Positions 1-9,591 of a stretch of 64,000 nucleotides of DNA are shown here, piece by piece. The stretch is from EB88 sp965199135. Lineage in GTDB: Bacteria; Acidobacteriota; Terriglobia; Terriglobales; Acidobacteriaceae. How positions within the stretch are numbered: position 1 is the stretch's first letter; each line of letters opens with the position of its first letter. The notes under the pieces are model-generated. The model was not told where the DNA came from. It made no database searches and worked only from the letters and a program-made list of their open reading frames with translations. A program made the translations under genes and the position numbers. The stretch lies in the NCBI GenBank assembly GCA_965199135.1, contig OZ240685.1, forward strand, positions 3,224,001 to 3,288,000, written 5' to 3'.

Positions 1-609
1 CCGCTGCGCACCGTGGACGGGTTTTCCGTAGCGCTCACCGAGGATTACGGCCACCTGCTCGAAGGCGACGGCAAACACTACCTGGCGCGGATCCGCGTCG
101 GCGTGCAGCGTATGGGGCAGTTGATTGACGCGCTGCTGCAACTCTCGCGTATTACCCGCGCCGATCTCACGCTTGAAGAAGTGGACGTGTCAGCAGTCGC
201 GCAGAGCGTGGCGGATGAGCTCGTGCAGAGTCACCCGGAGCGACCGCTTGTGTTTGATGTCGAACACGGTCTCTCGGTCGATGGTGACTCCCGTTTGCTG
301 CGCGTCGTCTTTGAAAACATGTTCGGCAACGCGGTGAAATTCACAAGCAAGGTTGCTGCGCCAGTGATCGCGTTTGGCTGGTCAGCAGAGCGACAGGCGT
401 ACTTCATTCGCGACAACGGCGCAGGGTTCGACCAGCAGTACGCGGGCAAACTCTTCGTCGCCTTCCAACGTCTGCATGGCGACAAGGATTTCCAGGGTTC
501 CGGTATCGGCCTGGCGACTGTCGCTCGTGTAATCCGCCGTCACCACGGCAACATCTACGCAGAGGGCGAAGTCGGACACGGCGCGACCTTCTGGTTTACG
601 CTAGGCTGA
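1..609 (+). CDS. Sensor histidine kinase, C-terminal part (5' end outside window)
   Basis: Only about 202 codons are present; the reading frame is open from base 1, so the gene starts upstream. The fragment begins just after the expected H-box ('PLRTVDGFS' is what usually follows HDLRAP in phytochrome-type kinases), so the phospho-accepting His lies outside the window. It then carries the second HisKA helix and an HATPase_c domain with an N-box ('ENMFGNAVKF'), G1 box ('DNGAGFD') and G2 box ('GSGIGLATV'). It should autophosphorylate and pass phosphate to a response regulator. The CheY-like gene starts 6 nt downstream, the usual kinase/Rcp1 pairing in phytochrome-like systems. The input domain cannot be seen, so the signal is unknown. 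Confidence 0.9.
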   Translation, partial: PLRTVDGFSVALTEDYGHLLEGDGKHYLARIRVGVQRMGQLIDALLQLSRITRADLTLEEVDVSAVAQSVADELVQSHPERPLVFDVEHGLSVDGDSRLLRVVFENMFGNAVKFTSKVAAPVIAFGWSAERQAYFIRDNGAGFDQQYAGKLFVAFQRLHGDKDFQGSGIGLATVARVIRRHHGNIYAEGEVGHGATFWFTLG

Positions 610-615
610 GAGACG

Positions 616-1053
616 ATGACGCCCACTCGACTGATTTTGCTTGTAGAAGACGATCCCGATCACGAACTGCTGACTATTCGTGCACTGCGAAAGTCGCACA
701 TCGCCAATGATGTGCGGGTCGCCCGTGACGGTGAGGAAGCCATCGAGATGTTGTTCGGTGAGAGTGACAAGGCCCTGCCGATGTTGCCGCAGGTGATCCT
801 GCTCGATTTGAAGCTGCCCAAGGTAGATGGGCTCGAAGTCCTGCGGCGCATCCGCGAGAGCGACCGCACGCGCATGCTGCCGGTCGTGGTATTGACTTCC
901 TCGGATGAGGAGCGCGATATCGTGCGCTCGTACAAGCTGGGCGTGAACAGCTACATCCGCAAGCCGGTGAACTTCTCTGACTTCGCCGAAGCAACACAGC
1001 AGCTTGGTATGTACTGGCTGGTGCTCAACGAATGTCCACCTTCTCTCCTCTGA
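616..1053 (+). CDS. Single-domain response regulator, CheY/Rcp1-like
   Basis: A 145-residue protein made of one receiver domain and no output domain. The acidic pocket is E11-D12-D13, the phosphoacceptor is D64 in 'LLDLKLP', the switch Thr is T94 and the conserved Lys is K116 in 'IRKPV'. The 'LKLPKVDGLEVLRRIR' style and the inserted segment before beta3 are typical of Rcp1-type regulators that partner bacteriophytochrome kinases. It lies 6 nt after the kinase and its last 22 bases overlap the next gene, so the three genes are probably co-transcribed as a phosphorelay: kinase, regulator, hybrid kinase. Confidence 0.9.
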   Translation: MTPTRLILLVEDDPDHELLTIRALRKSHIANDVRVARDGEEAIEMLFGESDKALPMLPQVILLDLKLPKVDGLEVLRRIRESDRTRMLPVVVLTSSDEERDIVRSYKLGVNSYIRKPVNFSDFAEATQQLGMYWLVLNECPPSLL

Positions 1054-2645
1054 GCGGCAGTTCCGCCGGCGGAGAAGCGCCCACGCTTCGCCGCCTGCGT
1101 GTGCTCCTGGTGGAAGACGACGCAGACGATGCCCTGCTGCTGCGTCGCCATCTGAGCAAGGCCGGCTTTGCGCCCGAAGTGCACCGCGTCGAGACCGCGG
1201 ACGGCATGCTTGAGGTGCTGGGCGAGGAGTGGGATTGCATCCTGGCCGACTACAACCTGCCGTTGTTCTCGGCGCCCGAGGCACTGCGTCTCCTGCAGGC
1301 GACCGAGCATGACATCCCGTTCATCATGATGTCGGGCGCGGTCAGCGAAGACACCGCGGTGGCTGCGATGCGTGCCGGCGCGCATGATTACGTCTCCAAG
1401 GAAAACCTTGCCCGGCTGGTGCCTGCGATCGAACGCGAGCTCGCCGAGGCTGCCAGCCGCCGCGTCAAGCGCGCCACCGAAAGCGCCCTGCGCTCGAGCG
1501 AGGAGCGCTTTCACCGCCTGGTGGAGGCGACCCCGCTGGCCCTGCTGATCAGCGACATGAAGGGCTGCGTCACCTATTCGAACCGAGGCGCGGAGCGACT
1601 CCTGGGGCTCACCCAGGCCGAGATCGAGGCCTCTGGTGTGCCGCTTGATCGCGTTTTTTCGCTCGCCCAGTTCGGTGAAGACAACAGGCAAGGAGATAAC
1701 GGTCCGCAGATCGCTTCGGCCCTTCTGCGCAAGGTGGATGGGCCGCACGAAGACACCTGGGAGACTGTTTGCCGGGTGGCGGACGGGAGCGAGATTCCGG
1801 TACTGCTGGGCGCGGCCGTGCTCAACCCGGAAGCGAGCTTCGAATCCCTGCAGATCGCCATCTTCTTTGTCGACCTTGGGGAGCAGAAGCGGAGCGAAGA
1901 GGTGCTGCGCCGCACCGAGAAGCTGGCTGCGGCAGGCCGCCTTGCCGCTTCCATCGCGCACGAGATCAACAACCCACTCGAGGCGATCACCAATTGCCTC
2001 TATCTGATCGAGCAGTGCACCCTGCCCGGCGATGCGCGCTCCTACCTCCAGATGGCTACCCGCGAGCTGGACCGCGTCACCCATATCACCACACAGACGC
2101 TGCGCTTTTACCGCCAGAGCACCAGGCCAATCCTGACAGACATCCCGGATCTGCTTGATTCCGTGCTGACACTGTATGAGGCTCGCATCCGGGACCACAG
2201 CATCGTGGTGACCCGGGACTTCGAGGGCGCCTCTCCGGTGCGGGCCCTTGATGGCGAGATTCGCCAGGTCCTGGCCAACATGATCGGCAACGCAGTGGAC
2301 GCGATGACGAACCAGGCCGGGCCGCGCCTTCTTGTTCTGCGCGCGCGCACCCGCCGCTGCTGGCGTACCCATGTGATGGGCGTCTCGATCCTGATCGCCG
2401 ACCGCGGTACCGGCATGAGCCAGGCGACCCTTCGGCGCATCTTCGAGCCCTTCTTCTCGACCAAGGGCATCACCGGCACCGGGCTGGGGCTTTGGGTCTC
2501 TCAGGAGATCATCTCGAAGCACAACGGGCGGGTGCAGGTACGGACGCGCGAGACCGAACCCTCGGGAACCGTGTTCCGTCTCTTTCTTCCACTCGATGGC
2601 GCGCTCGCGACCACTCCGTATGAAGCCGGGATCCCCACGCTCTAG
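1032..2645 (+). CDS. Hybrid receiver-PAS-histidine kinase
   Basis: 537 residues. Domains in order: receiver (about 22-140; phosphoacceptor D73 in 'LADYNLP', Lys K123), PAS (about 155-280), HisKA with phospho-accepting H310 in 'SIAHEINNP', and HATPase_c (about 395-525; G1 'DRGTGMS', G2 'GTGLGLWVSQ'). No transmembrane segment is visible, so it is likely cytoplasmic. An N-terminal receiver suggests it is driven by phosphate from the upstream kinase rather than only by its own sensor, with PAS as a second input. The start overlaps the preceding regulator by 22 nt, which suggests translational coupling. No DNA-binding output is seen in this cluster, so the final target lies elsewhere. Confidence 0.9.
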   Translation: MSTFSPLSGSSAGGEAPTLRRLRVLLVEDDADDALLLRRHLSKAGFAPEVHRVETADGMLEVLGEEWDCILADYNLPLFSAPEALRLLQATEHDIPFIMMSGAVSEDTAVAAMRAGAHDYVSKENLARLVPAIERELAEAASRRVKRATESALRSSEERFHRLVEATPLALLISDMKGCVTYSNRGAERLLGLTQAEIEASGVPLDRVFSLAQFGEDNRQGDNGPQIASALLRKVDGPHEDTWETVCRVADGSEIPVLLGAAVLNPEASFESLQIAIFFVDLGEQKRSEEVLRRTEKLAAAGRLAASIAHEINNPLEAITNCLYLIEQCTLPGDARSYLQMATRELDRVTHITTQTLRFYRQSTRPILTDIPDLLDSVLTLYEARIRDHSIVVTRDFEGASPVRALDGEIRQVLANMIGNAVDAMTNQAGPRLLVLRARTRRCWRTHVMGVSILIADRGTGMSQATLRRIFEPFFSTKGITGTGLGLWVSQEIISKHNGRVQVRTRETEPSGTVFRLFLPLDGALATTPYEAGIPTL

Positions 2646-2706
2646 AGCGCTGCATCAACACTCCGTTAACATGAGCGCGTCCCGCTCACATTTTATTGGC
2701 GCGGCC

Positions 2707-2736
2707 TTGACATTCGCGTCGCGCGTCCTCTACCTT
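2707..2736 (+). promoter_or_regulatory. Predicted sigma70-type promoter of groES-groEL
   Basis: A perfect -35 TTGACA lies at 2707-2712. After 18 nt comes TACCTT (2731-2736) as -10. The hexamers are followed by a ~95-nt leader with the CIRCE-like operators and a good ribosome site (AAGGAGAG, about 2819-2826) before groES. The overlap of the -10 with the first TTAGCA operator half-site is the usual layout for HrcA repression. Confidence 0.6.
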
Positions 2737-2784
2737 AGCAATCGAAGGCCAAGTCTGCTAGCAGCAGAAATAAAGCGCTGCTAA
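2735..2784 (+). promoter_or_regulatory. Two overlapping CIRCE-like HrcA operators
   Basis: The canonical CIRCE is TTAGCACTC-N9-GAGTGCTAA, i.e. TTAGCA-N15-TGCTAA. Here TTAGCA (2735-2740), N15, TGCTAGCA (2756-2763), N15, TGCTAA (2779-2784) can be read directly. The central 8-mer is a palindrome and can serve both as the right half of the first operator and the left half of the second. The inner CTC/GAG bases are poorly conserved. The position, at the -10 and start of transcription of groESL, supports an HrcA heat-shock operator. hrcA is not in this window. Confidence 0.65.
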
Positions 2785-2833
2785 CAGCCGGGCTGCAGGT
2801 TCACCTACCTGTTCTTCAAGGAGAGACACACTT

Positions 2834-3145
2834 ATGGCATCCAGCACTGTGACATCGACATTTACCCCGCTGCACGATCGCATTTTGCTTCGCCGCGTAG
2901 AAGAGGGCGAGAGCATTCGTGGTGGCATCATCATCCCGGACACAGCCAAGGAAAAGCCGCAGGAGGGCGAAGTGATCGCCGTCGGCAAGGGCAAATCCAA
3001 TGACGAAGGCAAGACCTTTCCCCTTGATGTGAAGGCGGGCGATCGTGTTCTGTTCGGCAAGTACTCGGGCACCGAGATCAAGATCGATGGCGAAGAGTTC
3101 CTGATCATGCGTGAGGAAGAAGTCCTCGGCATTCTTCGTAAGTAA
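2834..3145 (+). CDS. groES: Co-chaperonin GroES (Hsp10)
   Basis: A 103-residue protein of normal GroES length. It contains the family start 'FTPLHDRILLRR', the mobile loop region 'ESIRGGIIIPDTAKEKPQEG' and the C-terminal 'VLFGKYSGTEIKIDGEEFLIMREEEVLGIL'-type beta strands (shortened here). It forms the heptameric lid of the GroEL folding chamber in the cytoplasm. It has a strong ribosome site (AAGGAGAG). It is the first gene of the groES-groEL operon, with 94 nt to groEL, and is probably heat-induced through the CIRCE-like operators upstream. Confidence 0.97.
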   Translation: MASSTVTSTFTPLHDRILLRRVEEGESIRGGIIIPDTAKEKPQEGEVIAVGKGKSNDEGKTFPLDVKAGDRVLFGKYSGTEIKIDGEEFLIMREEEVLGILRK

Positions 3146-3150
3146 TACCC

Positions 3151-3201
3151 TGCGCCTTTCCGGCGCATTTCTGGTACCCGGATTCGGCTGCTTCGGCAGC
3201 C
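3151..3201 (+). other. Two hairpins in the groES-groEL spacer
   Basis: TGCGCC (3151-3156) pairs with GGCGCA (3162-3167) across a 5-nt loop. GGCTGC (3186-3191) pairs with GCAGCC (3196-3201) across a TTCG tetraloop, which is unusually stable in RNA. Neither is followed by a clean U-run, so both look like RNA stability or processing elements rather than terminators. Intercistronic cleavage of groESL mRNA is known in some bacteria. Confidence 0.5.
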
Positions 3202-3239
3202 ACACAGTTCAGTAGTTCAGTCTCAGGAGAGAAAGCATT

Positions 3240-4910
<1,671 letters not shown>

Positions 4911-4932
4911 ACTGCCGGTCGCGCAGCAAAGG

Positions 4933-4961
4933 AGGGCCCCGCTTCGGCAGGGCCCTTTTTT
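4933..4961 (+). terminator. Rho-independent terminator of groES-groEL
   Basis: AGGGCCC (4933-4939) pairs with GGGCCCT (4950-4956) around a 10-nt loop that itself contains GCTTCGGC. It is followed by a run of T to 4961. Confidence 0.85.
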
Positions 4962-5121
4962 GTGGGAACGGTACCTCAAATTGCCTTATGCAACAAGGCT
5001 CCTGATCTCCGGGTTTTAACCGACGGTAATCAAGGAACTCGCATCGTTTCATCCATTTAGGGCAAGCGGGATATACAACAAAAGTAGTGATTCCGAGGAA
5101 ATTCTCGTTAAGGAACCTCTC

Positions 5122-6639
5122 GTGACCTTGTTACCCTGGCGCCCCGGCAGGTTATGCGCCGGCCTTCTTGCTCTTGGACTTGGCGCTTCAGGAACAGCCC
5201 TCTCTGCGCAGACCGCGGACGCCCCTGCCACGGTCGCTGCAACACAGGGTGCGCCGTCTCAGCAATCCGGTACCTTGCCCGATGCGCCGCAGCCGCCAGC
5301 TGACGCCGCTGCCGACTCGCCGGTCCGGCTGCCGCGGAACTTCCAGATCACTTTTGCTGCGCGCAAAACACCGGTCCCCGGAAAGATCAAGTACTACCTG
5401 GCAAGCACGGTATCGCTCCGCACGTTTGCCGAGGCAATGGCGGTTGCCGGCATCCCGAATCTGAGCTCGCCGCCGCTCGAGCCGATTGCCCCGGTCCATC
5501 CCACGCAAAGCCAGAGCGACGCTTACGATAGCGAACTCGACGCGTACTCCGACGCGATCCATGCCTGGATCCGGACCAATGGCGCGACGGCCCGCTACCA
5601 TGGGCGGCGGTTCGAGGTGGGCTTTGCTGCGGCCGAGACGCGGGAGCTGTTTTCAAACCTCGTGCTGCCGATCGCGCTCAAGCAGGATCCACGCTACCTG
5701 CCCGCGCCGATCAACTCGGACCTGAGCGGCCGCATGCTGAATGCGGCAGAGTCGATCGTGCTGACATCGAACGATGACGGCAAGATCGTGCCGAACTACT
5801 CGAAGCTTGGCGGCACGCTGATCGCGGGCATCGTTGCAAAGTCGTTTTACGCAAACGAGTTCAAGGCGCCGGAGCTCGACTCCAGTCACTTCCTGATTCG
5901 TTATGTCGGGTACAGCCTGTTGGGGGATTTCGCGACCAACGCGGCCCATGAGCTGGTGCGCGCCGCAATGGAACCAGACCTCGACTACTACCAGCTACAC
6001 GGCCGCGCCACCGATGACTCGTACTACCCGCTCTCGCTCGGCGGCAAGACGGTGTACTGGCTGCGCAGCACCTATGCCCTGCGCAACTTTGTGACCGCCT
6101 TCCTGGTCGCAAGCCTGCCGAATATTCCGAACCTGCCGTACCATCCGCTGCCGAACGATCCGAGCACCTGGAATGGTTGGATCACCTACGAGCAGGCTCA
6201 CCAAAACTACGGGGTCCAGTTGCTCGAGTTCAAGCGCGGAGCGGAGGAGCAGCTGCGTTACCACGATCGTCGCCTGATCGGCGGCTTCTCGGAGTCGGAG
6301 ACCGAGATGTTTCTGCAGAACTTCGCGATCCCCGTGGTCTTCGGCGAAGACCCGCGCTATGTGCCGCTCGGAGTGGGCCACCCGACGGGCGAGCGCTTCG
6401 GCCATGCGCTCAAGGGGCTCGTGATCACGCACACCGATGCGGGCAAGAAGACGCTCAATCTCCCGGTGCTTGGGGCCACGATCGGCGCGGCGTTCCTGGC
6501 GAAGGAAGCCTACTACCCCCAGCTTGGCGTGACGCGGCTGGAGGAGAACAAGGTGCTCGCGAACACCCTGGTGCTCAACTTTGGCGCCGATGCGGTGTAC
6601 AACATCATCGGCGAGTTCCTGCGACACAAAGGCTACTGA
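5122..6639 (+). CDS. Secreted protein of unknown function with an internal duplication
   Basis: 505 residues from a GTG start with AAGGA 7 nt upstream. A signal peptide (about 1-30, ending 'ALSAQ') is followed by a Pro-rich linker containing LPDAP (52-56) and then two homologous halves. Each half has (i) 'YYLAST..LRTF' / 'YWLRST..LRNF' followed by 'IPNL' or 'LPNI', (ii) 'RYHGRRFEVGF' / 'RYHDRRLIGGF' followed by 'DPRYLP' or 'DPRYVP', and (iii) a Gly/Ala-rich segment, 'GGTLIAGIVAKSFYA' / 'GATIGAAFLAKEAYYP', that could be membrane-inserting. I do not recognise the family; it resembles hypothetical secreted proteins of Acidobacteria. An outer-membrane or periplasmic location is an inference from the signal peptide and the amphipathic repeats. 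It is convergent with the TonB receptor gene. Confidence 0.8.
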   Translation: MTLLPWRPGRLCAGLLALGLGASGTALSAQTADAPATVAATQGAPSQQSGTLPDAPQPPADAAADSPVRLPRNFQITFAARKTPVPGKIKYYLASTVSLRTFAEAMAVAGIPNLSSPPLEPIAPVHPTQSQSDAYDSELDAYSDAIHAWIRTNGATARYHGRRFEVGFAAAETRELFSNLVLPIALKQDPRYLPAPINSDLSGRMLNAAESIVLTSNDDGKIVPNYSKLGGTLIAGIVAKSFYANEFKAPELDSSHFLIRYVGYSLLGDFATNAAHELVRAAMEPDLDYYQLHGRATDDSYYPLSLGGKTVYWLRSTYALRNFVTAFLVASLPNIPNLPYHPLPNDPSTWNGWITYEQAHQNYGVQLLEFKRGAEEQLRYHDRRLIGGFSESETEMFLQNFAIPVVFGEDPRYVPLGVGHPTGERFGHALKGLVITHTDAGKKTLNLPVLGATIGAAFLAKEAYYPQLGVTRLEENKVLANTLVLNFGADAVYNIIGEFLRHKGY

Positions 6640-6642
6640 CGA

Positions 6643-6670
6643 GCCCACGTCCCCGAAGCGGGACGTGGGC
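6643..6670. terminator. Hairpin between convergent genes (likely bidirectional terminator)
   Basis: An 11-bp perfect stem, GCCCACGTCCC (6643-6653) with GGGACGTGGGC (6660-6670), closes a 6-nt loop. It sits between the stop codons of the duplicated secreted protein and the TonB receptor. There is no long T-run on either side. Confidence 0.55.
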
Positions 6671-6681
6671 AGCGCGGCACT

Positions 6682-9156
6682 CTACTTCTCTGTGTGACCG
6701 AGCGTGATGCGGACGCCCCCGCGCGCGGTCATCGGTGTCGAGAGATAGCCAATGGGGCTGATGTGCTGCAGGCTGAGCACGTTGTCGAGCTGTGAGTAGA
6801 CACCGATGTGGCCATTCACCTGGTAGGTCGCGCCACCATTCAGGCTGGTGTACGCGGAGTCGAGATCCCGATTCGGCAGCAGCAGCGAGTTGCCGTAGTT
6901 CGCGTCGGAGCCACCAAGCGCGGTGGTGTCATCGGCACGGCTGGCAAATGCCGAGCTCACAATGCCGCTCCACTTTTTCGCGGTGTAGGTCGCCGAGATG
7001 AAGCCTGTATGCGGCGGACGGCGGAAGGGCCGCGCCCCGATCAGCGGGGAGTAGTTGCCGATCGCGATGTTGCCGAAGGTCGAGGCCGTGTTGTAGCTGG
7101 GCCCAAGTGCGTCGGACGAGAACGAATGCTGCACCACGGCGTCGAGATAGGTGTAGCCGCCACGCAGAAAGATATTCTTCTTCGGGCTGTACTCGACTTC
7201 GGACTCAGCGCCCTGGGCACGGAAGGAAAGCGAGTTCAGGTCCGCGCCGTAGAACTCGATGTAGGTGGATAACGCCGCCCGCTGCGCAGCATCGAGTTGC
7301 GGAAAGAGCTCCGACACAGCGCCCGGCGCAACACTCTCGATCTGGTTGCCGAATTCATTGTGGAAGTACGTCAGCTTGACGAGCACCCGCTCATTGGCGA
7401 CGCTTTGCTCGATGCCGCCGTCGTAGGAACGCGTCAACGCGGCGCCGATCGGCTTCACCTGGTACTGGTTGACGAGCGTGTCGCCACCATTTGTCTGCAG
7501 GATGGCTAGCAGCGAGCCGGTCTGCTGCGAGAGCGTCGGCTCCTTGTAGCCCTTGCTGAAGTTGAAGTTCAGCCGCGTGCCCTTAAGCAGGCCGCGGCCG
7601 GGGCGGGTCACGTAGTACGACGCCCCGAGATGCGGCGCGCCGACCGTGCCGAAGAGGCCGTTCTTCTCGACGCCTCCACCGAGCGTGTAAAAGAAGCGGT
7701 TGCGGAAGTCGCCCTGAAAGGCGAGATCGTAATCGTAGTTGGAGCGCGTGATGGGAGTGACGGCGTAGGACGAGGAGGAGAGCCCGCGCTCGTTCTGATA
7801 CCAGAAGCCTGCGACGCCAAGCAGGTGCGGCGTGATCGCGTAGCTGGTCTGCGCGTGCACCGAGTCGCGGTTCGACGCGAAGTCGTCCTTGTACGTCGTG
7901 GTGCCGGCGAAGTTGGTGATCGCCTGGCCACTCACGGTATAGCCATTTGCACCCGTAACGGTGACAAATTGCCCGAGCGAGTTTCCGGTCGTCGGATCCA
8001 CCGTGCCGGTCGCCGCAAGCTGCTGATACTCTTCGCGCTTGCGCGAGAGCCCGTACTGCACCTCGCCGTGCCAGCGATCCGAGAAGGTGTGGTCGAGGAG
8101 ACCGCTGAGATAGAGGTCCTGGTCACCCTGCTTCTGCGCCGTCGGGGTCAGCGTGAACGCGTATTGCCCGGGCGCCCCGGTTTCGGAGTTGCTGTTGCGC
8201 GCGCGCAGACGCAGCGTGGTCGCGCTCGAGAGCGCGTAGCCCCAGTTCGTCGCGGATGTGATGTCATGATAGCTATCGTTTGCGACCGAATTCGTCGTCT
8301 GGAAGTCGCCGAATGCACCGTAGTAGTCCAGCGCATTGTGGGTTCCGCCACCCTGAACTTCGTTGCGATAGGTGCCGAAGTTGCCGCCGTCGCCCTCGTA
8401 GAAGAGCGAGGGAAAGGGTGTTGTCCCACGCGGAGTGCTGAATGCGACGACGCCTGCGCCTGCATCGGTGCCGTAGACCACGCTATCTGGTCCGCGATAT
8501 GCTTCAGCGCTGCCGATGCCGGTGGTCGCGACGTTTGCGAAATCAAACACGCCCCCAATGTCTTCCATGGGGACGCCATCGAGCAGGACTTTGTTGTTGT
8601 CGGAGTTGCCGCCGCGGATGAACAGCGAGGTGACGCCGCCGCGTTGACCACTGGTCGCGAGCGAGAAGCCCGGCACCAGCCGCAGTGTTTCGGTCACGTT
8701 CTGCAGATTCTCAAAGTCGGTGTGGCTGAGCTCGGTGACCGAGGCGCTCACCTGCGACTGCGGAAGCGGTGTGCCAGTGGCCGAGACAATCACCGACTCG
8801 CGCACGGTATCGGGCTCAAGTGTGATGTTCTTCTCGGTGGAACCCAGGGCTTCGCCGTAGAAGCTTTCGGTCACAAGCTGGCGAAAGTTGTTTCCCGTGG
8901 CCAGCACATAAAAGCGACCCGGGGTTGCGGTCGACAACATGTAGGAGCCGTCTGGGCCTGTGCGCGCCGTGATGATGATGTGGCCGTTATCCACAAGTGC
9001 GACAACAGCCCCTTCGATCGGCTGGTTCAGCGGATCGGCGACAACACCGTGCACGGTGACAGCACGTGCAGCCGTCGCATGAACAAGTCCTGCGGATGCG
9101 AAGAGAAAAAGGGCGCGGGAAAAGAATGGCGTGGGCCGGAGTTTTGCGGCAGTCAT
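6682..9156 (-). CDS. TonB-dependent receptor, BtuB-like (probable cobalamin uptake)
   Basis: 824 residues from the ATG at 9156. The frame is open further upstream, but that part lies inside the riboswitch, while the chosen start gives a clean signal peptide (1-32, ending 'ATAARA'). Then come a CarboxypepD_reg-like beta-sandwich (about 33-120), a TonB plug ('RESVIVSATGTPLPQ', 'RLVPGFSLATSGQRGG', 'FIRGGNSDNNKVLLDGVPM', 'DSVVYGTDAGAGVV') and a 22-strand-type barrel that ends in 'GVRITLG'. It imports a substrate across the outer membrane with TonB energy. The cobalamin riboswitch directly upstream identifies the likely substrate as a corrinoid. The sequence motif set also fits the BtuB/FepA/CirA branch. 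No BtuCDF genes are in the window. Confidence 0.85.
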   Translation of the reverse strand: MTAAKLRPTPFFSRALFLFASAGLVHATAARAVTVHGVVADPLNQPIEGAVVALVDNGHIIITARTGPDGSYMLSTATPGRFYVLATGNNFRQLVTESFYGEALGSTEKNITLEPDTVRESVIVSATGTPLPQSQVSASVTELSHTDFENLQNVTETLRLVPGFSLATSGQRGGVTSLFIRGGNSDNNKVLLDGVPMEDIGGVFDFANVATTGIGSAEAYRGPDSVVYGTDAGAGVVAFSTPRGTTPFPSLFYEGDGGNFGTYRNEVQGGGTHNALDYYGAFGDFQTTNSVANDSYHDITSATNWGYALSSATTLRLRARNSNSETGAPGQYAFTLTPTAQKQGDQDLYLSGLLDHTFSDRWHGEVQYGLSRKREEYQQLAATGTVDPTTGNSLGQFVTVTGANGYTVSGQAITNFAGTTTYKDDFASNRDSVHAQTSYAITPHLLGVAGFWYQNERGLSSSSYAVTPITRSNYDYDLAFQGDFRNRFFYTLGGGVEKNGLFGTVGAPHLGASYYVTRPGRGLLKGTRLNFNFSKGYKEPTLSQQTGSLLAILQTNGGDTLVNQYQVKPIGAALTRSYDGGIEQSVANERVLVKLTYFHNEFGNQIESVAPGAVSELFPQLDAAQRAALSTYIEFYGADLNSLSFRAQGAESEVEYSPKKNIFLRGGYTYLDAVVQHSFSSDALGPSYNTASTFGNIAIGNYSPLIGARPFRRPPHTGFISATYTAKKWSGIVSSAFASRADDTTALGGSDANYGNSLLLPNRDLDSAYTSLNGGATYQVNGHIGVYSQLDNVLSLQHISPIGYLSTPMTARGGVRITLGHTEK

Positions 9157-9216
9157 CAGTGTGCGGCAGGGCTTTCCCTGTTCCCCTCGGAACAGCGGTT
9201 CGTTGGATTGTAGACA

Positions 9217-9390
9217 CTCAGGCCGGTCTCCTGACTCGACGCGCCTGCACAACAGCCTTCCCGGAGAATCATTCGGTGGCGATCGTTGCTGTGCCGGAAC
9301 AGATGCGTCTTACAGTTGCGGGGCAGTGGCGGAGTCACACCGCCTTCCCTGGTACTCCTGAATCCCTGTTCTGCCTTCGATGGCGTGAAA
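9217..9390 (-). promoter_or_regulatory. Cobalamin (B12) riboswitch
   Basis: Read on the minus strand, the region has the hallmark B12 aptamer core: GGGAAGGCGGTG, then CTCCGCC, CTGCCCCGCAACTGTAA, and near the 3' end AGTCAGGAGACCGGCC, in the correct order and spacing (5' elements about 9325-9385, 3' box 9221-9236). It lies about 65 nt upstream of the TonB receptor start. It should shut off receptor synthesis when adenosyl- or methylcobalamin is plentiful, probably by hiding the ribosome site or by terminating transcription. The boundaries are approximate. Confidence 0.93.
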
Positions 9391-9394
9391 ACAG

Positions 9395-9471
9395 TGGTGG
9401 CCCCGGCAAGATTCGAACTTGCGACCTGCGGTTTAGGAAACCGTCGCTCTATCCACCTGAGCTACGGGGCC
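9395..9471 (-). tRNA. tRNA-Arg (anticodon CCT)
   Basis: A full cloverleaf on the minus strand: acceptor GGCCCCG/CGGGGCC, D arm GCTC/GAGC, anticodon loop TTCCTAA, T arm with GTTCGAATC, discriminator A and genomically encoded CCA. It reads AGG. The 3' end lies only a few bases from the 5' edge of the cobalamin riboswitch on the same strand, so the tRNA and the btuB-like unit may share a transcript. Confidence 0.95.
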
Positions 9472-9591
9472 GTGTTCCAGACATTGTCTCATCGCAGGGT
9501 GGTGGCGGCATCGCGAAAATCCGGCATCATACCCCAGCAGCAGCAGCTCACAATAGTCGCTCATTCACACACGATCGGGATTTCGAGGCAC

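Noticed and set aside
7630..9213. 527-codon plus-strand open frame opposite the TonB receptor
   Set aside because: It has low-complexity, Arg/Gly/Val-rich composition without motifs; the receptor on the other strand is complete and has a riboswitch.
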